A DNA stretch of 5,983 nucleotides, taken from Bacillota bacterium (GTDB lineage Bacteria; Bacillota_E; JAJZYS01; JAILZS01). The stretch spans positions 1-5,983 of the forward strand of contig JAKASY010000148.1 of assembly GCA_021817625.1 (NCBI GenBank), in the 5' to 3' direction. Both the position numbers and the translations under genes were made by a program. Below the pieces are notes generated by a model. The model saw only the letters and a program-made list of their open reading frames with translations. It had not been told where the DNA came from and ran no database searches. Positions 5,195 through 5,983 of the stretch are shown here, in pieces (positions within the stretch are counted from its first letter, which is position 1; each line of letters starts with the position of its first letter).

Positions 5195-5983
5195 TTACGT
5201 GGCCTCGCGCGGCCGCTCGGCGGCGGCCGGGCCCGGGGGCGGCGGCGCTCCGTCGCCCCCGAGCTCGATGCCCTCGGGAAGGCCGCCCTCGTTGTCCGGG
5301 TAGGGCACGCGGCTGTGGAACACGCCCGACAGCACCTGCGTGAAGGTGGCGGCGATCGTATCGAGATCGCGCAGCGTGAGCTCCGCCTCGTCCAGCTGGC
5401 CGTCGCTGAGCCGCTCACGGATCAGCGCCCGCACGCGCGCCTCGATGCGCTGCGGCGTCGGCTTGGGCAGGGCGCGCACCGCCGCTTCCGAGGTGTCCGC
5501 CAGCATGATGATGGCCGCCTCGCGCGACTGGGGCTTGGGTCCGCCGTAGCGAAACTCCGCCTCGTTCGGCCCGGTCGCCCCGTCGCCGGCGGCCGCCGCC
5601 TGGTCGCGCGCCTTCTGCCAGAAGTACTCGACCCGCGTCGTGCCGTGGTGCTGGGCGATGAGGTCGAGCACCTGGGACGGGAGCGCGGCCTCGCGTCCGA
5701 TCACCACCCCGTCCTTGACGTGCGACATGATGATCAGGGCAGAGAGGGAGGGCGAAAGCCGGTCGTGGGGGTTCGCTGCGCCGAACTGGTTGTCGACGAA
5801 GAAGAACGGTCGCTGCAGCTTGCCGACGTCATGGTAGAAGGCGCCGACCCGACACAGGAGCCCGTTTGCGCCCACCGCCTCCGCCGCCGCCTCCGCCAGG
5901 TTCGACACGACCACGGAGTGGTGGTAGGTGCCGGGCGCCTCCATGAGCAGGCGGCGCAGGAGCGGCTGGTTTGGGTAGTCGAG
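5195..5983 (-). CDS. pgpH: Cyclic-di-AMP phosphodiesterase PgpH (7TM-HD family), partial C-terminal HD domain
   Basis: This is the cytosolic HD-domain end of a 7TM receptor-like phosphodiesterase; characterised PgpH proteins hydrolyse c-di-AMP. The frame enters from the high-coordinate edge, so the extracellular domain and membrane helices are outside. The 262 visible residues begin LDYPNQPLLRRLLMEAPGTY, as in Bacillota PgpH. HD-domain residues include His21-His22 (GTYHHS), His51-Asp52 (FYHDVGK), NPHDRLSPSLSALIIMSHVK with DG next, QHHGTT and MLADTSEAAVRAL. The later segments PTPQRIEARVRALIRERLSD and FTQVLSGVFHSRVPYP are also family-typical. The last ~20 residues are a Pro/Ala-rich tail. It is probably the first of the tightly spaced genes pgpH-ybeY-dgkA here; phoH often precedes it but is not visible. 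The alternative name YqfF refers to the same family. Activity is inferred from the intact HD residues. Confidence 0.94.
   Translation of the reverse strand, partial: LDYPNQPLLRRLLMEAPGTYHHSVVVSNLAEAAAEAVGANGLLCRVGAFYHDVGKLQRPFFFVDNQFGAANPHDRLSPSLSALIIMSHVKDGVVIGREAALPSQVLDLIAQHHGTTRVEYFWQKARDQAAAAGDGATGPNEAEFRYGGPKPQSREAAIIMLADTSEAAVRALPKPTPQRIEARVRALIRERLSDGQLDEAELTLRDLDTIAATFTQVLSGVFHSRVPYPDNEGGLPEGIELGGDGAPPPPGPAAAERPREAT

Noticed and set aside
5176..5418. Upstream extension of the ybeY frame
   Set aside because: The additional 81 codons are antiphase to the end of pgpH, and a good Shine-Dalgarno directly precedes the ATG at 5175.

Overview
The window is a very GC-rich bacterial chromosome segment. 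It carries the housekeeping cluster pgpH - ybeY - dgkA - recO - glyQ - glyS, all read on the minus strand from the high-coordinate end to the low. This order, the two-subunit glycyl-tRNA synthetase, and a PgpH HD domain close in wording to the Bacillus/Clostridium type suggest a high-GC Bacillota-like lineage. Similar clusters occur in other phyla, such as Methylomirabilota/Rokubacteria-type genomes, so the taxonomy is inference. Both window edges cut genes: pgpH lacks its N-terminal part and glyS lacks its C-terminal half.

Layout from high to low coordinates. The first block is tightly packed: pgpH (5983-5195, HD phosphodiesterase domain), 19 nt, ybeY (5175-4687), no gap, dgkA (4686-4162), ATGA overlap, and a small two-TM protein of unknown function (4165-3707). 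Next, on the opposite strand, is a lipid-anchored, Lys/Gly-rich cytochrome c (2938-3723), whose end overlaps the small membrane gene tail to tail by 17 bp. The second minus-strand block is recO (2876-2094), a 148-nt spacer, glyQ (1945-1043), ATGA overlap, and glyS (1046 to the edge). recO and the cytochrome gene diverge from a 61-bp intergenic region.

The housekeeping genes cover c-di-AMP breakdown (PgpH), rRNA maturation (YbeY), lipid carrier or diacylglycerol phosphorylation (DgkA), recombinational repair (RecO) and tRNA charging (GlyQ/GlyS). In many Bacillota, cdd and era lie between dgkA and recO. Here neither is present, and that interval holds the small two-TM gene and the oppositely oriented cytochrome.

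The most unusual gene is the cytochrome. It has a lipobox, then about 120 residues of repetitive Lys/Gly/Ala/Thr sequence with no acidic residue, then a compact class I haem domain (CxxCH with a Met ligand). A perfect 12-bp inverted repeat lies just past its end. No mobile elements, CRISPR arrays, tRNAs or rRNAs were seen. Apart from the cytochrome linker and the small membrane protein, the region looks like ordinary core genome.
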